From Trebonia sp963767685 (GTDB taxonomy: Bacteria; Actinomycetota; Actinomycetes; Streptosporangiales; Streptosporangiaceae): 64,000 nucleotides of DNA. The stretch is from NCBI GenBank assembly GCA_963767685.1, contig CAVYEZ010000015.1:62001-126000 (forward strand), given 5' to 3'. How positions within the stretch are numbered: the first letter of the stretch is position 1; each line of letters begins with the position of its first letter. The position numbers and the translations under genes are program-made. The notes beneath the pieces were generated by a model. It was not told the DNA's origin and did no database searches. It was given only the letters and a program-made list of their open reading frames with translations. Positions 16,990 through 26,153 of this stretch are shown here, one piece after another.

Positions 16990-19239
16990 TCAGCCGCCCG
17001 ATTTGCTGCCCTGGCCGGCCGGGGTGACCGGCTCGTGGCCGCCCTCCACGTCGATGCGCGGCAGTAGCCGGTCGAGCCAGCGCGGTATCCACCAGGACCG
17101 GGTGCCGAACAGGTACATGACCGCGGGCACCAGCAGCAGCCGGACGACCGTCGCGTCGATGAGGATGCTGGCGGCAAGCCCGATGGACAGCTGCTTGATC
17201 ACGACCTGGTTGGAGGTCACGAACGAGAGGAACACCGCGATCATGATCAGCGCGGCGCAGCTGATCACCCGGCCGGTGCTGGCCAGCCCGCTCGCCACCG
17301 CCAGGTGGTGGTCCTTGTTGGCGTCCCAGTGCTCCTTGACCCGGGAGAGCAGGAAGACCTCGTAGTCCATGGACAGCCCGAACACGATGGCGAACATGAT
17401 CATCGGCACGTAGGCCTCGACGGGCACGTCCTCGCTGACGCCGAGCACGCCGCGGCCCCAGCCGAACTGGAACGCGGCGACCACGACGCCGTAGGCCGCC
17501 GCGATGCTGAACAGGTTGAGCACCGCGGCCTTGACGGCCAGCAGCGGGCTGCGGAAGGCGGTCATGATCAGCAGGAAGGCGACCGCGATGACCACCCCGA
17601 TGATGACCGGGAGCTGGCCGGTCACGGTCTGGTCGAACTCGGTCTGCAGCGCCTGCTGGCCGGTGACGTACCCCTGGTACCCGGTCCCCTTGAGCGCCTG
17701 CGGCAGCGTGGTGTTCACCAGGGTGTTGAACAGCGTGGTGGTCGCCTGGTCCTGCGGGCTGCTGGCGGGGATGACGGTCCCGGTGAGCAGGACGCCGTCC
17801 GGCGTCGGGCTGAGCGGCGTGGCCTTGGCGACGTCGGCGGTGCCGGCGAGCGCGGACTGCACCTTCGAGGCCAGCGAGCTGTCGGCCGACGCGTTCTTGC
17901 CAGTGTCGATGACGATCGTGAACGGGCCGTTGTAGCCGGGGCCGAAGCCCTGGCTGATCAGGTCGTAGGCCCGCTTGTCGGTGTAGCTCGTCGGGTCGGC
18001 GCCGTCGCCCACGTGCCCGGTCTCGATGGACAGCAGCGGGATCGCGAGCACGCACAGCACGGCCAGCCCGCCGATGAGGAACAGCCACGGATAGCGGCCG
18101 ATCATCGCGGCGTACCGGTGCCAGCCGTCGCCGGTGGAGCCCGTCTCCGCGACGGGCTTGCGGACGTGGAGCTTGTCGATGCGGCGGCCGGCCAGCCCCA
18201 GCAGGGCCGGGACCAGCGTGACGGCGCCGAGCGCGCCGGTGACGACGCCGAACACGGCGGCGAGCCCGAGCAGGCCGACGAACGTGATGCCGGAGGCGTA
18301 CAGGCCGAGCATGGCGACCGCGACCGTGCCCGCGGCGACCAGCACGGCCCGGCCGCTCGTGGTGGTGCAGAACCCGGCCGCCGCGACCGGGTTGGCGCCG
18401 TCGATCATCTGCTGCCGGTACCTGGTGGTGAGGAAGACGGCGTAGTCGATGCCGACCCCGATCCCGATCATGGCGCACAGCGTGGGCGACGCGGTGCCGA
18501 AGGTCAGGCTCGCGGCGAAGATGCCCAGGATGCCCAGCCCGGCGAGCACGCTGATCAGCGCCGTGAGCAGCGGCAGGATGGCGCCGATGACGCTGCCGAA
18601 GATGAGCAGCAAGACGATCAGCGCGACCCCGAACCCGATCGCCTCCGACTGCAGGTCCTTCGTCTTCGGCCTGGTCAGCTGGTCAAGACCGCCGCCGTAC
18701 TCCACCTCGATGTTCGCGTTCCTGGCGGCCGCGGTGGCGTTGTCGAGCTGGTCCACGTAAGACTCGCCAAGGGTGGCAGGCTGCACGTCGAACTGCATCG
18801 TCGAGTAGCCGATCATGCCGTTGGCCGAGACCGTCGGATTAGTGCTGGACAGCGGGTCGGACGCCGACACGACGTGCGGCAGCTGTCCGAGTGCCGTGAC
18901 GGAGTCCTCGACCTGGGTGCTGTGCGAGGCCAGCGTCCCCGACCGGGAATTGAAGACCACCAGCCCGGAGTACCCGCCGGTGCCGGGGGTGTGCGCCTCG
19001 AGCAGGCTCAGCCCGGTGGCCGACTGGGTGCCGGACAGGTCGACGTCGTTGGAGTAGCCGGCGCCAACCGCGGCGGACGCGGAAAGCAGCGCGGCCAGCA
19101 GGACGGCCCAGGCGGCCACCACCCACCACGGATGGCCGCCGCAGAACGCGCCGATCCTTCGCAGCCACGGCTGGGCGCTCCCGTGCGCCGGTCGTGCAGT
19201 GTTCAACGCTACCGACCCCCCGTCTCGGTTAGCTTGCAT
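16990..19239 (-). CDS. MMPL/RND-family transporter
   Basis: 749 residues with about 12 membrane helices in two halves. After helix 1 comes an outside domain (residues 70-200), then helices 2-6, a second outside domain and helices 8-12. The proton-relay GxxxDY motifs appear in both halves: MIGIGVGIDYAVFLTTRYR and IVFGLSMDYEVFLLSRVKE. Such proteins export lipids or siderophores in mycobacteria and pigments or antibiotics in Streptomyces. ATG start near the edge of a small AT-richer promoter region (19240-19275). Substrate unknown. Confidence 0.93.
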   Translation of the reverse strand: MQANRDGGSVALNTARPAHGSAQPWLRRIGAFCGGHPWWVVAAWAVLLAALLSASAAVGAGYSNDVDLSGTQSATGLSLLEAHTPGTGGYSGLVVFNSRSGTLASHSTQVEDSVTALGQLPHVVSASDPLSSTNPTVSANGMIGYSTMQFDVQPATLGESYVDQLDNATAAARNANIEVEYGGGLDQLTRPKTKDLQSEAIGFGVALIVLLLIFGSVIGAILPLLTALISVLAGLGILGIFAASLTFGTASPTLCAMIGIGVGIDYAVFLTTRYRQQMIDGANPVAAAGFCTTTSGRAVLVAAGTVAVAMLGLYASGITFVGLLGLAAVFGVVTGALGAVTLVPALLGLAGRRIDKLHVRKPVAETGSTGDGWHRYAAMIGRYPWLFLIGGLAVLCVLAIPLLSIETGHVGDGADPTSYTDKRAYDLISQGFGPGYNGPFTIVIDTGKNASADSSLASKVQSALAGTADVAKATPLSPTPDGVLLTGTVIPASSPQDQATTTLFNTLVNTTLPQALKGTGYQGYVTGQQALQTEFDQTVTGQLPVIIGVVIAVAFLLIMTAFRSPLLAVKAAVLNLFSIAAAYGVVVAAFQFGWGRGVLGVSEDVPVEAYVPMIMFAIVFGLSMDYEVFLLSRVKEHWDANKDHHLAVASGLASTGRVISCAALIMIAVFLSFVTSNQVVIKQLSIGLAASILIDATVVRLLLVPAVMYLFGTRSWWIPRWLDRLLPRIDVEGGHEPVTPAGQGSKSGG

Positions 19240-19380
19240 ATAGTTACCCCCGATAACTCTTCGCGATTCTTTTTCGCTTCACGGGATTACCGGCCACCGC
19301 CTGGCCCGGCCCGGACATGATCACGAACTCGGCGGGTAGGTGGCTCACCCACTGACCCGCCGGCCACGGGAGGAAGCCCG

Positions 19381-19578
19381 ATGACGATGATGGACGATGC
19401 GAACGGCAGCCCAGTGCTGCAAGAGGCCGCGCGCGAACTCGAGGCCGCCATTCACGACGCGCGGGTGGCGTTCGACTGCATCGGCCTCGGCGAGCTGGAC
19501 CGCGCCCGCGAGAGCGCGGTGACCGCCCGGGTCGCGATCGACGCCGCGCTGACCGCGGTCGAGGCCGTACTCAAGTAG
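19381..19578 (+). CDS. 65-residue helical protein of unknown function
   Basis: ATG with GGGAGGAAG upstream. The sequence (MTMMDDANGSPVLQEAARELEAAIHDARVAF and on) is acidic and Ala-rich and should form two helices of the hairpin type. One cysteine only. It is 39 bp before the crotonase gene on the same strand, so they may be co-transcribed. I do not recognise a family. Codon use fits real coding DNA (third positions G/C). Confidence 0.65.
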   Translation: MTMMDDANGSPVLQEAARELEAAIHDARVAFDCIGLGELDRARESAVTARVAIDAALTAVEAVLK

Positions 19579-19617
19579 GGCGGGCCCGAAGTACGACAAG
19601 CCCGTATTATCCGGGTC

Positions 19618-20412
19618 ATGAGCGCGATACGGATCCGTGACGACGGGCCGGTCCGGGTGCTGACCATCGACCGGCCGGCCCGGCGCAACGCCGTGGACGC
19701 GGCCACCGCGGCGGAACTGCTCGCCGCCGTGCTGGCCGCCGACGCCGATCCGGCCGTGTCCGTGATCGTGCTGACCGGGGCGGGGAACGCCTTCTGCGCG
19801 GGCGCCGACCTGCGGGCCCTGGGGGAGACACCGCCCACGGCGCTCTCCGCCGAGGGTCCCGGGCCGATGGGCCCGACCCGGGTGCGGCTGTCCAAGCCGT
19901 CGATCGCGGCGATTGAGGGGCCCGCGGTCGCGGGCGGCCTTGAGCTGGCGCTCTGGTGCGACCTGCGGGTGGTCGCGGAGGACGCCACCCTGGGCGTATT
20001 CTGCCGCCGCTGGGGCGTCCCCCTCGTCGACCTCGGCACGATCCGGCTGCCTCGGCTCATCGGGCAGAGCCGGGCCATGGACCTCGTCTTGACCGGCCGC
20101 GGCGTCGACGGCGTCGAAGCCGAGCGCATCGGCCTGGCCAACCGCGTGGTGCCGGCCGGCCAGGCCCTGGAGGCGGCGGTCCGGCTCGGCCACGAGCTAG
20201 CCGGCCTGCCGCAGGACTGCCTGCGTAACGACCGCCTCTCCGTCATTGAGCAGTGGGACCTCGACGAGCCCGCCGCCATCGCCAACGAGGTCAGGCACGG
20301 CGTCGCCAGCCTCGGTTCGGCCGACGTGCTCGCGGGAATCGCCCGGTTTGCCGGCGGCGCCGGGCGTCACGGCCAGCCCACACGCCCAGATTCTCAAGGC
20401 ACAGGCTCCTGA
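19618..20412 (+). CDS. enoyl-CoA hydratase/isomerase family protein (crotonase fold)
   Basis: 264 residues. VLTIDRPARRNAVDAATAAELLAAV opens the fold; NAFCAGADLRAL forms the first oxyanion-hole half, and AIEGPAVAGGLELALWCDLRVVAEDATLGVFCRRWGVPLVDLGTIRLPRLIG the second. The usual catalytic glutamate positions read VPLVDLGT, the pattern of an actinobacterial branch whose reaction is not settled. So it may be a hydratase, isomerase or other crotonase. It ends 14 bp before the convergent QueA-like gene. Confidence 0.85.
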   Translation: MSAIRIRDDGPVRVLTIDRPARRNAVDAATAAELLAAVLAADADPAVSVIVLTGAGNAFCAGADLRALGETPPTALSAEGPGPMGPTRVRLSKPSIAAIEGPAVAGGLELALWCDLRVVAEDATLGVFCRRWGVPLVDLGTIRLPRLIGQSRAMDLVLTGRGVDGVEAERIGLANRVVPAGQALEAAVRLGHELAGLPQDCLRNDRLSVIEQWDLDEPAAIANEVRHGVASLGSADVLAGIARFAGGAGRHGQPTRPDSQGTGS

Positions 20413-20426
20413 CCGACCCGGTTCCG

Positions 20427-21444
20427 TCACGGCAGCAGCAGGCAGCTGTCGCCGAACTCGTGCCACTGGTACCCCAGGCGCACCGCCTCCGCGTAGGCCC
20501 GCTCGACCAGCGCGCCGCCCGCCACGGCGGTCAGCAGGTCAAGGTGCGAGGCGCCGGGCGCGTGCCAGCCGGTCACCAGGCCGTTCACCACCCCGGCGGG
20601 CCGCGACGGGCCGAGGACAAGCTCCGTCCAGCCGTGGCGTGCCCAGACCGAGCCGTCTGGGTCGGCGGCCGACTCAAGCGCGCGGGTCACGGTGGTGCCG
20701 ACCGCGATCACCCGCCCGCCCGCCTGGCGGGTCGAGTTGACCAGCCGGGCGGTCGCCTCCGGGACCCGGAACCGCTCGGGCTGCGGCGGCTCGCCCGGTT
20801 CCTGCGAGGACACGCCGGTGTGCAGCACGATCGGGGCGAGCGTCACCCCGCGGGTAACCAGGTCGGTCACCACCTGGTCGGTGAACGGCCGCCCGGCGCT
20901 CGGCATCTCCGCGCTGCCCGGCTCGCGGGCGAAGACGGTCTGGTAGTCGGCGAGCGGCCACTGGCGCGGCACGTAGGCGTAGCGGATCGGCCGCCCGTAG
21001 CGCGCGAGGAAGGCGGCGACGCCGCCGTCGATCTGCGGCCGGGCCTCCCACAGCCTGGTCTGCCCGGCGGGCCGCGGGCGGCCCACGATCAGGGCGGCGC
21101 CGGCCGCCGCGTCCAGCGTGATCACCTCGCACGGGCGCAGGTTGGTGACCGGGCCGGTCGACGCCCCGGTCGGCCGCACCTCGACCACCCAGGTGCCGTC
21201 GTCGAGTTCCGCCGAGAAGTGCACCTCCACCGGCACGCCCGCCCGGTCCCCGTCGACCGCGGCGGCGAGCGTGGCGGAGGTGTTGACCACGACGAGGTCG
21301 CCGGCCGCGAGGAACTCCCCGAACTGGCCGAACCGCGCGTGCTGGACGCCTGTCCGGTGACGCGACCAGCAGCCGGACGTCGTCCCTGGCCGGCGGCGGC
21401 TCGGTGGCCTCAAGCCCCGCGGGCAGCATGAAGTCGAGTGCCAT
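20427..21444 (-). pseudogene. QueA-like S-adenosylmethionine:tRNA ribosyltransferase-isomerase, frameshifted
   Basis: The family forms epoxyqueuosine in tRNA. The first 27 residues (MALDFMLPAGLEATEPPPAR, then DDVRLLVA) read from ATG 21444; the rest (HRTGVQHARFGQFGEFL, GDLVVVNTSATLAA, the VTLAPIVLHTGVSSQ segment, WHEFGDSCLLLP) reads in the next frame. One extra base near 21360-21366 explains it. Both parts match the family without internal stops. The start overlaps the SDR stop (TGATG), so the genes form an operon. No other queuosine gene is near, and actinomycete QueA-like homologs may act on another substrate. Confidence 0.75.
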
Positions 21445-22136
21445 CACGCCGCCGTTCCCGCGAGGTCGGCGGCGCGGACCCGGCCGCTCGGCGGGCGCGT
21501 CGCGATCAGCCGGAGCAGCGCGGGCACGACGGCCTCCGGCTCCGGCCGGTCGGAGATGTCCTCGCCGGGGAACGCGGCCTGGTGCATCTCCGTGCGCATG
21601 TCGCCCGGGTCGACCGCGTAGACGGCGAGCCCGGGCTCCTCGGCCGCGAGCACGGCGCTGAGCTGGTCGAGCGCCGCCTTGGACGAGCCGTACGCGCCCC
21701 AGCCTGCGTACGCCTCGACGGCCGCGTCGGAACTGACGTTCAGCACGATGCCGCCGTACGCGCGCAGCAGCGGCAGGAACCGCTGGATGAGCGCGAGCGG
21801 GGCGAGCACGTTGGCCTCGAGCACGCGCCGGGCCGCCGCGAGCGGCACGTCGGCCAGCGGCGGCAGCGGGGAGGGGCCGAGGTCGCTGGCGTTGTTGACG
21901 AGCAGGTCCAGGCGGCCGAGCCCGTCGACCGCCGCGGCGAGCGCGTCCCGGTGGGCCGGGTCGGTGACGTCGCCGGGCACGACGAGGGCCCCGGGCAGGT
22001 CGGCGGCGAGGTGGGCGGTGCGGCGGGCGTCGACGACGACGCGCCAGCCGTTTGCGAGCAGGGCGGCCGCCAGCGCCCGGCCGAGCCCGCGCCCGGCCCC
22101 GGTGACGAGAGCGGTTGGTTGCGATGTACTGGTCAT
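21444..22136 (-). CDS. short-chain dehydrogenase/reductase
   Basis: 230 residues. Cofactor loop TALVTGAGRGLGRALAAALL (TGxxxGxG), LDLLVNNASDLG, catalytic Ser in IVLNVSSDAA, and the YxxxK pair in AYGSSKAALDQLS; a PGDMRT turn follows. The usual YxxxK tyrosine is in WGAYGSSKAAL. Start chosen at MTSTSQPTALVTGAG; a longer frame to 22214 would cross the promoter. It is divergent from a SoxR-like regulator with a dyad between, and coupled downstream to the QueA-like gene. Reduces or oxidises an unknown substrate with NADP(H). Confidence 0.9.
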   Translation of the reverse strand: MTSTSQPTALVTGAGRGLGRALAAALLANGWRVVVDARRTAHLAADLPGALVVPGDVTDPAHRDALAAAVDGLGRLDLLVNNASDLGPSPLPPLADVPLAAARRVLEANVLAPLALIQRFLPLLRAYGGIVLNVSSDAAVEAYAGWGAYGSSKAALDQLSAVLAAEEPGLAVYAVDPGDMRTEMHQAAFPGEDISDRPEPEAVVPALLRLIATRPPSGRVRAADLAGTAA

Positions 22137-22153
22137 GCGACCTAGTGTTGTAG

Positions 22154-22169
22154 TTGAAGTCAACTTTAA
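22154..22169. promoter_or_regulatory. dyad between the SDR and SoxR-like genes
   Basis: TTGAAGTCAACTTTAA has 7-bp arms with one mismatch around two bases. On the minus strand TTGACT (a -35 box) lies right beside it, so the dyad falls in the spacer of the SDR promoter. That is where MerR/SoxR proteins bind and distort the promoter. The SoxR-like gene starts 23 bp away on the other strand. Confidence 0.5.
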
Positions 22170-22191
22170 GTCAAGGGAAACGTTGGTCATC

Positions 22192-22643
22192 GTGCGCACT
22201 ACCGACCATCTCACCGTCAGCGAGGTCGCCGCCCGCAGCGGCTTCGCCCCCTCCGCGCTGCGCTTTTACGAGCGCGAGGGACTCATCCAGGCGACCAGGA
22301 CAACGGGCAACCAGCGCCGCTACGAGCGCGGCGTGCTGCGCCGCCTCGCGTTCATCCGGGCCGCCCGCAACGTGGGCCTGACCCTGGACGAGGTCGCCGC
22401 CGCGCTGGCGACGCTGCCCGACTCGCGCACCCCGACCAGGGCCGACTGGACCCGGCTGTCCCGGTCCTGGCGGACCCGCCTGGACGCGCAGATCGCCGCG
22501 CTCGAGAAGCTGCGCGACGGCCTGGACTCCTGCATCGGCTGCGGCTGCCTGTCCCTGAAGCCTGCGCGATGTCCAACCCCAACGACGTCGCCCGCGTCGA
22601 CGGCCCCGGCGCCAGCTACCTCCCCGCCCCCCTACGCCAGTAA
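22192..22643 (+). pseudogene. SoxR-like MerR-family redox regulator, frameshifted near the C-terminus
   Basis: HTH residues 5-40 (LTVSEVAARSGFAPSALRFYEREGLI), MerR dimer helix (ADWTRLSRSWRTRLDAQIAALEKLRDGLDSC), then the 2Fe-2S cluster loop CIGCGCLSLK. The fourth cluster cysteine appears only after a one-base loss in AAG(G)CC near 22560: the other frame reads ACAMSNPNDVARVDGPGASYLP and stops at 22641-22643, a normal SoxR end. Without the correction the protein gains an unrelated Pro-rich tail. It probably senses redox stress and controls the divergent SDR operon. Confidence 0.8.
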
Positions 22644-23237
22644 CACCCCCACCCCGCCGAGCACGCCCCCACCCCCAGTTCCCGTCAAGCTCACTGCCCC
22701 ACCAGCCCACGGCTCCCGCCATCCGGGGCCACCGTTCGGCAAGGCACGTTCGACCTCTCGCCACCCGGCATCGCGGACTATCGCACCCACTCAATCCCGT
22801 CGACCAAGTGAAGCGTGATGCCCCAGGGGCGTATGCGGATCAACTCGCCATAACCCGTCCCATTAACATGGAAACTTTTCCTAAGACGGATACTTTTACC
22901 TGCAATAGCCCTGCTATAGCCGGCATAAGTTCCGCACTAAGAAAGGTTTCCGCGCTAAATCGAGGCCGCGCGCCCCGGCTACCCCGGCGGCCCGGGTCCG
23001 GCGCCGGCGCAAATTGCCAGGATTTGCGGAAATACGCCGCAAGCCTCGCAAATTACCCCCGCTGCGATCGCATTGACCTCAAGGGCCGGACCACTTCCGA
23101 AGCTTCCCCCGCGTGTTATGGCATAACGATCTGCATTGCTGCCCTAATATCGTGGCGACGCGGCAACTCGGGACGGGGGTCCTGAACGGGGTCTTTGCCG
23201 CAAATCCACCTGCATTAACACTCGGGGGAGTATTCAC
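22644..23237. other. gene-free 594 bp upstream of a small ORF pair
   Basis: No gene is convincing here. From about 22850 to 22970 the DNA is clearly richer in A and T than its surroundings, with GGAAACTTTTCC near 22869 and GAAAGGTTTCC near 22941 facing each other. GTTATGGCATAAC (23115-23127) is a perfect 6-1-6 palindrome. This looks like a regulatory or foreign stretch rather than coding DNA. Confidence 0.5.
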
Positions 23238-23327
23238 ATGCGCTTTCGCGTGCGGGTCGGCGCGCCCAGCACCTTGACCGCAGTGCACGGCCAGGCAGCG
23301 GTGCCCGGGCGAGGGGCCGGGCAATGA
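23238..23327 (+). CDS. 29-residue leader-type ORF coupled to the next gene
   Basis: ATG with GGGGGAG 8 bp upstream, the best ribosome site in this region. It encodes 29 residues starting MRFRVRVGAPSTLTAVHG and rich in Arg, Val and Gly. Its TGA overlaps the ATG of the 23324 gene (ATGA), the arrangement of a leader peptide or translationally coupled small gene. No family is recognised and the peptide could be non-functional. Confidence 0.35.
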   Translation: MRFRVRVGAPSTLTAVHGQAAVPGRGAGQ

Positions 23328-23641
23328 CGGACCCGACCGAAGAGTCGCAGCGCGCCGGGCTCGAGCACCTGCTGCGAATCGCCGAAGAGCAGGCGGCCGG
23401 AGCGGTGCCCAAGCAGGCGGCCGGGACGGAGCCGCAGCTGGCGGCAGGGGCCGTCCCGCAGCAGGCACCACCCCCGCCGACCACCGTCCCGATCGAGGAG
23501 GTCCTCGACCCGGTGCCCGCCCCCGATGATTCGCTGCCCGCCCCCGTTGCCACTCAAGGCGACGGGCGTCACCGCCTCGAGGGTGCCCGCCGTCGCCTTA
23601 CGATTCCGTGGCGCCGGAGCAAGCCCGCCGCGGAGAGCTAG
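23324..23641 (+). CDS. 105-residue low-complexity protein of unknown function
   Basis: The N-terminus (MTDPTEESQRAGLEHLLRIAEEQ) is a helix; an imperfect repeat follows (AAGAVPKQ, AAGTEPQL, AAGAVPQQ), then a Pro-rich acidic stretch and a basic C-terminus (RRRLTIPWRRSKPAAES). There is no membrane segment or known domain. Start overlaps the stop of a 29-residue ORF. Plausible as coding because of the ribosome-site and coupling pattern, but composition alone could produce such an open frame. Confidence 0.4.
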   Translation: MTDPTEESQRAGLEHLLRIAEEQAAGAVPKQAAGTEPQLAAGAVPQQAPPPPTTVPIEEVLDPVPAPDDSLPAPVATQGDGRHRLEGARRRLTIPWRRSKPAAES

Positions 23642-23841
23642 CCCGCGGCCGAGGCGACGACCAGCCCGATCACGCGGCTGGCCTGGCCGCCCGCTACCTT
23701 TGCCGCCGCGCCCGGATCGCCGCCGCCCTCGAAGCGCTCGCCCAGAAGGCGCCGCCCCGCTAAGTCGCGCCCCCCCGCGCGACAAAGCAGCGTGATAAGC
23801 AGTCCAAGCGAGGACCGCGAAGCGAGAGAGGGTGGCAGGAC

Positions 23842-24450
23842 ATGAGCACCGACGACCATGCGCAGATCCGCGCGCTGACCGAGAACTGGGTGCTGTGGCG
23901 CGACGCGGGCGACTGGGACCGGTTCGCAACCGTGTGGCACCCCGACGGCCGGATGGAGGCGACCTGGCTGCAGGCCGGGTACCGCGAGTTCATCGACGCG
24001 AGCCGCCGGGGCTTCGAGAACGGCGTCCGGATCTGGCATTTCCTCGGCGGCCACACCGCCGACGTCGCCGGCGACCGCGCCGTGGCGCAGACCAAGATGA
24101 CGATCACCCAGCGGGCCGAGGTCGGCGGCGAGCTATGCGACGTCGTGTGCACCGGCCGCTTCTACGACTTCCTCGTCAAGCACGAGGGACACTGGACCCT
24201 GCGGCTGCGGCAGCCCATCTACGAGCGGGACCGGCTGGACCCGGTCCGCCCGGGCGCCGTCCCCGTCCTCGACGCCGCCCGCCTGGCCGCGCTGCCCGAG
24301 GGCTACCGGCACCTGGCGTACCTGCAGCTCGGCCTGGGCTTCCCCGTCAAGCTCGACATGCCGCAGCTCACCGGCCGGGAAACCGACGCCCTGTACGCCC
24401 GCGGCCGCGCCTGGCTAGCCGGTGCCCCCTCACCTGACCGCCGTGACTGA
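23842..24450 (+). CDS. SnoaL-like / NTF2-fold protein
   Basis: 202 residues. The first 130 form an NTF2-like cone: DDHAQIRALTENWVLWRDAGDWDRFATVWHPDGRMEATW, IRIWHF-type and GRFYDFLVKHEGHWTLRLRQPIYERD strands. Family members are small-molecule isomerases, hydrolases or binding proteins. The last 70 residues extend beyond the usual domain (LDAARLAALPEGYRHLAYLQ and on). ATG with AGAGAGGGTGG upstream. The next gene overlaps its end. Substrate unknown. Confidence 0.75.
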   Translation: MSTDDHAQIRALTENWVLWRDAGDWDRFATVWHPDGRMEATWLQAGYREFIDASRRGFENGVRIWHFLGGHTADVAGDRAVAQTKMTITQRAEVGGELCDVVCTGRFYDFLVKHEGHWTLRLRQPIYERDRLDPVRPGAVPVLDAARLAALPEGYRHLAYLQLGLGFPVKLDMPQLTGRETDALYARGRAWLAGAPSPDRRD

Positions 24451-24853
24451 ATACCGCCGGCTCGGCCCGCGCGAGTACCTCGACCGCCTCCTGGCCGAGT
24501 ACGGCCTCAGCGCCGAGGACGTGGCTGACGCGATCATGATCCGGACGCCGCCCGCCGCAGGCGGGAATCCCGGTCCGCCGGAGTACCTCATCCGCGGCAC
24601 GGTGCTTCGGCCGCACGACCCCTTCCCCTGCGCGGGCGACGTCGAGGCCCGCGAGTTCTGCCTTGCCGTTGCCCGCGAGATCGTCCTGGCCGCCGGAATC
24701 ACCGAGCAAGAAGCCATTGACCGTGTCAACCGGCACTGGTCCGCGCCGGCCCCCGGCCAGACGGCCCCGCGCGCCTGGATCGTCGGCGAGGACCTCGCCT
24801 ATCACGAGGACCCCGCGTACTGGGCGCACCACATCCTTGAGCAGGTGCGGTAG
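24443..24853 (+). CDS. conserved-looking protein of unknown function
   Basis: About 136 residues; the GTG at 24443 overlaps the stop of the NTF2-like gene by 8 bp, and an upstream GTG at 24422 is possible. It is soluble, acidic, with a helical N-terminus (RRLGPREYLDRLLAEYGLSAEDVADAIMI) and C-terminus (EQEAIDRVNRHWSAP; EDPAYWAHHILEQV). No catalytic motif is recognised. Coupling to the upstream gene suggests a shared role. Confidence 0.6.
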   Translation: MTEYRRLGPREYLDRLLAEYGLSAEDVADAIMIRTPPAAGGNPGPPEYLIRGTVLRPHDPFPCAGDVEAREFCLAVAREIVLAAGITEQEAIDRVNRHWSAPAPGQTAPRAWIVGEDLAYHEDPAYWAHHILEQVR

Positions 24854-24895
24854 TGCGAGCGCCCAGTCCGCGGACGGTCACTGGCGAAGGATCGG

Positions 24896-26128
24896 TCACG
24901 GCCCGGTGCGGCCCGCGTTCCTGGCCTGCCGGTTAAGGCTGGCGCACAGGGCAAGCAGCCCGAGCCAGCCCGCCAGCGCCAGGGTGGCGGTGCGGGCACC
25001 CAGCGCGCCGATCAGCACCCCGCCGAGCATGGTGCCGAGGGACAGCGCGCCCGTCGTGACCGCCTGCACGGCGGCCGAGGTGCGGCCGCGCAGGTGATCG
25101 GGCGCGAGGTTGAGCCGGTAGGTGCCGATGGCCACCCAGTAGACGGGGGTGATCACCGACTCGCCCGCGGCGACGATGCCCAGGCACAGCGCGTTAGGCG
25201 CGAGCACGTACAGCGGGAAGATCAGCGCCTCCGCCCAGAGCATGACGACCGCGATGTTGCCGAGCGAGAACCGGGCGACCGCCCAGTCGGCCATCAGCGA
25301 GCCGCCGAGGGCGCCGATGGCCGCGCCCGTGAAGACGAGGCCGATTTCGGTCGGCGTCGCCCGGACCGCTTCCGCCAGGGTAATGATGACGAGATAGCCG
25401 GAGCCGTAGCGTAGGTTGTCCCCCACCTGCATGACGGTCAGGAAACGGATGACGGGCTGCCGCCAGAGCCAGCCCAGGCCCTCACGGATATCGCCGATCA
25501 TCTGGCCGGCCGACCGGTTTCCCGCCCCGTCCGTCTCCTCCTGGAACGGAACGCGCATGAGCCGCAGCGTCAGCGCCGACGCGAGGAACGAGACGGAGTT
25601 GACCAGGAACGGCATGACCCGGCCGAACGCGTAAACGACGGCGCCCAGGGAGGCGCCGCTCACCCGCACCAGGTTCGACGCGCCCTGGGATACGCCCATG
25701 GCCCGGGCCAGCCGGCCCGGGCCGACGACGTTCGGCAGGGCGGCGGTGTCGGCCGCCTGGAAAATCGTCGAGAGAATCCCCGTGACCACGGCGAACGCGT
25801 AAAGGTAGGGCAGCCGGAGTTCGCCGAGGGCCAGCGCGGCGGCGACGCCGCCGGTGGCCAGCGCGCGCCCGATCTCGCAGCAGATCATCGTGCGGCGGCG
25901 GTCCCAGCGATCGGCCAGCGCCCCGGCGAACACGCCGAAGACGAGGAACGACGCCGTGTTGAGCCCGAGGACCAGGCCGACCTGGCTCGTATGCCCCGCG
26001 GTCGCCACCAGCAGGAGCAGCAGGGCGAAGTTCTGGACCTGGTCGCCTGCGGACGAGACGACCTGGCCAGAGATCAGGAGAAGGAAGTTGCGATTCCGCC
26101 GCAGCGGCACCTCAGGTGAGGCAGACAT
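24896..26128 (-). CDS. MFS transporter, MFS_3/enterobactin-exporter type
   Basis: 410 residues and about 12 helices. RNRNFLLLISGQVVSSAGDQVQNFALLLLL opens helix 1, and FVFGVFAGALADRWDRRRTMI-type loop 2-3 carries the MFS motif (GALADRWDRRR). The second half has GLVFTGAAIGALGGSLMADW. These proteins export siderophores or macrolides. ATG start. The upstream 140 bp contains a 9-bp hairpin and a GACC-GGTC dyad, so the gene is probably regulated, but no regulator gene adjoins. Confidence 0.9.
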   Translation of the reverse strand: MSASPEVPLRRNRNFLLLISGQVVSSAGDQVQNFALLLLLVATAGHTSQVGLVLGLNTASFLVFGVFAGALADRWDRRRTMICCEIGRALATGGVAAALALGELRLPYLYAFAVVTGILSTIFQAADTAALPNVVGPGRLARAMGVSQGASNLVRVSGASLGAVVYAFGRVMPFLVNSVSFLASALTLRLMRVPFQEETDGAGNRSAGQMIGDIREGLGWLWRQPVIRFLTVMQVGDNLRYGSGYLVIITLAEAVRATPTEIGLVFTGAAIGALGGSLMADWAVARFSLGNIAVVMLWAEALIFPLYVLAPNALCLGIVAAGESVITPVYWVAIGTYRLNLAPDHLRGRTSAAVQAVTTGALSLGTMLGGVLIGALGARTATLALAGWLGLLALCASLNRQARNAGRTGP

Positions 26129-26153
26129 TGATTACGCTCCGTAAATGCAGATG

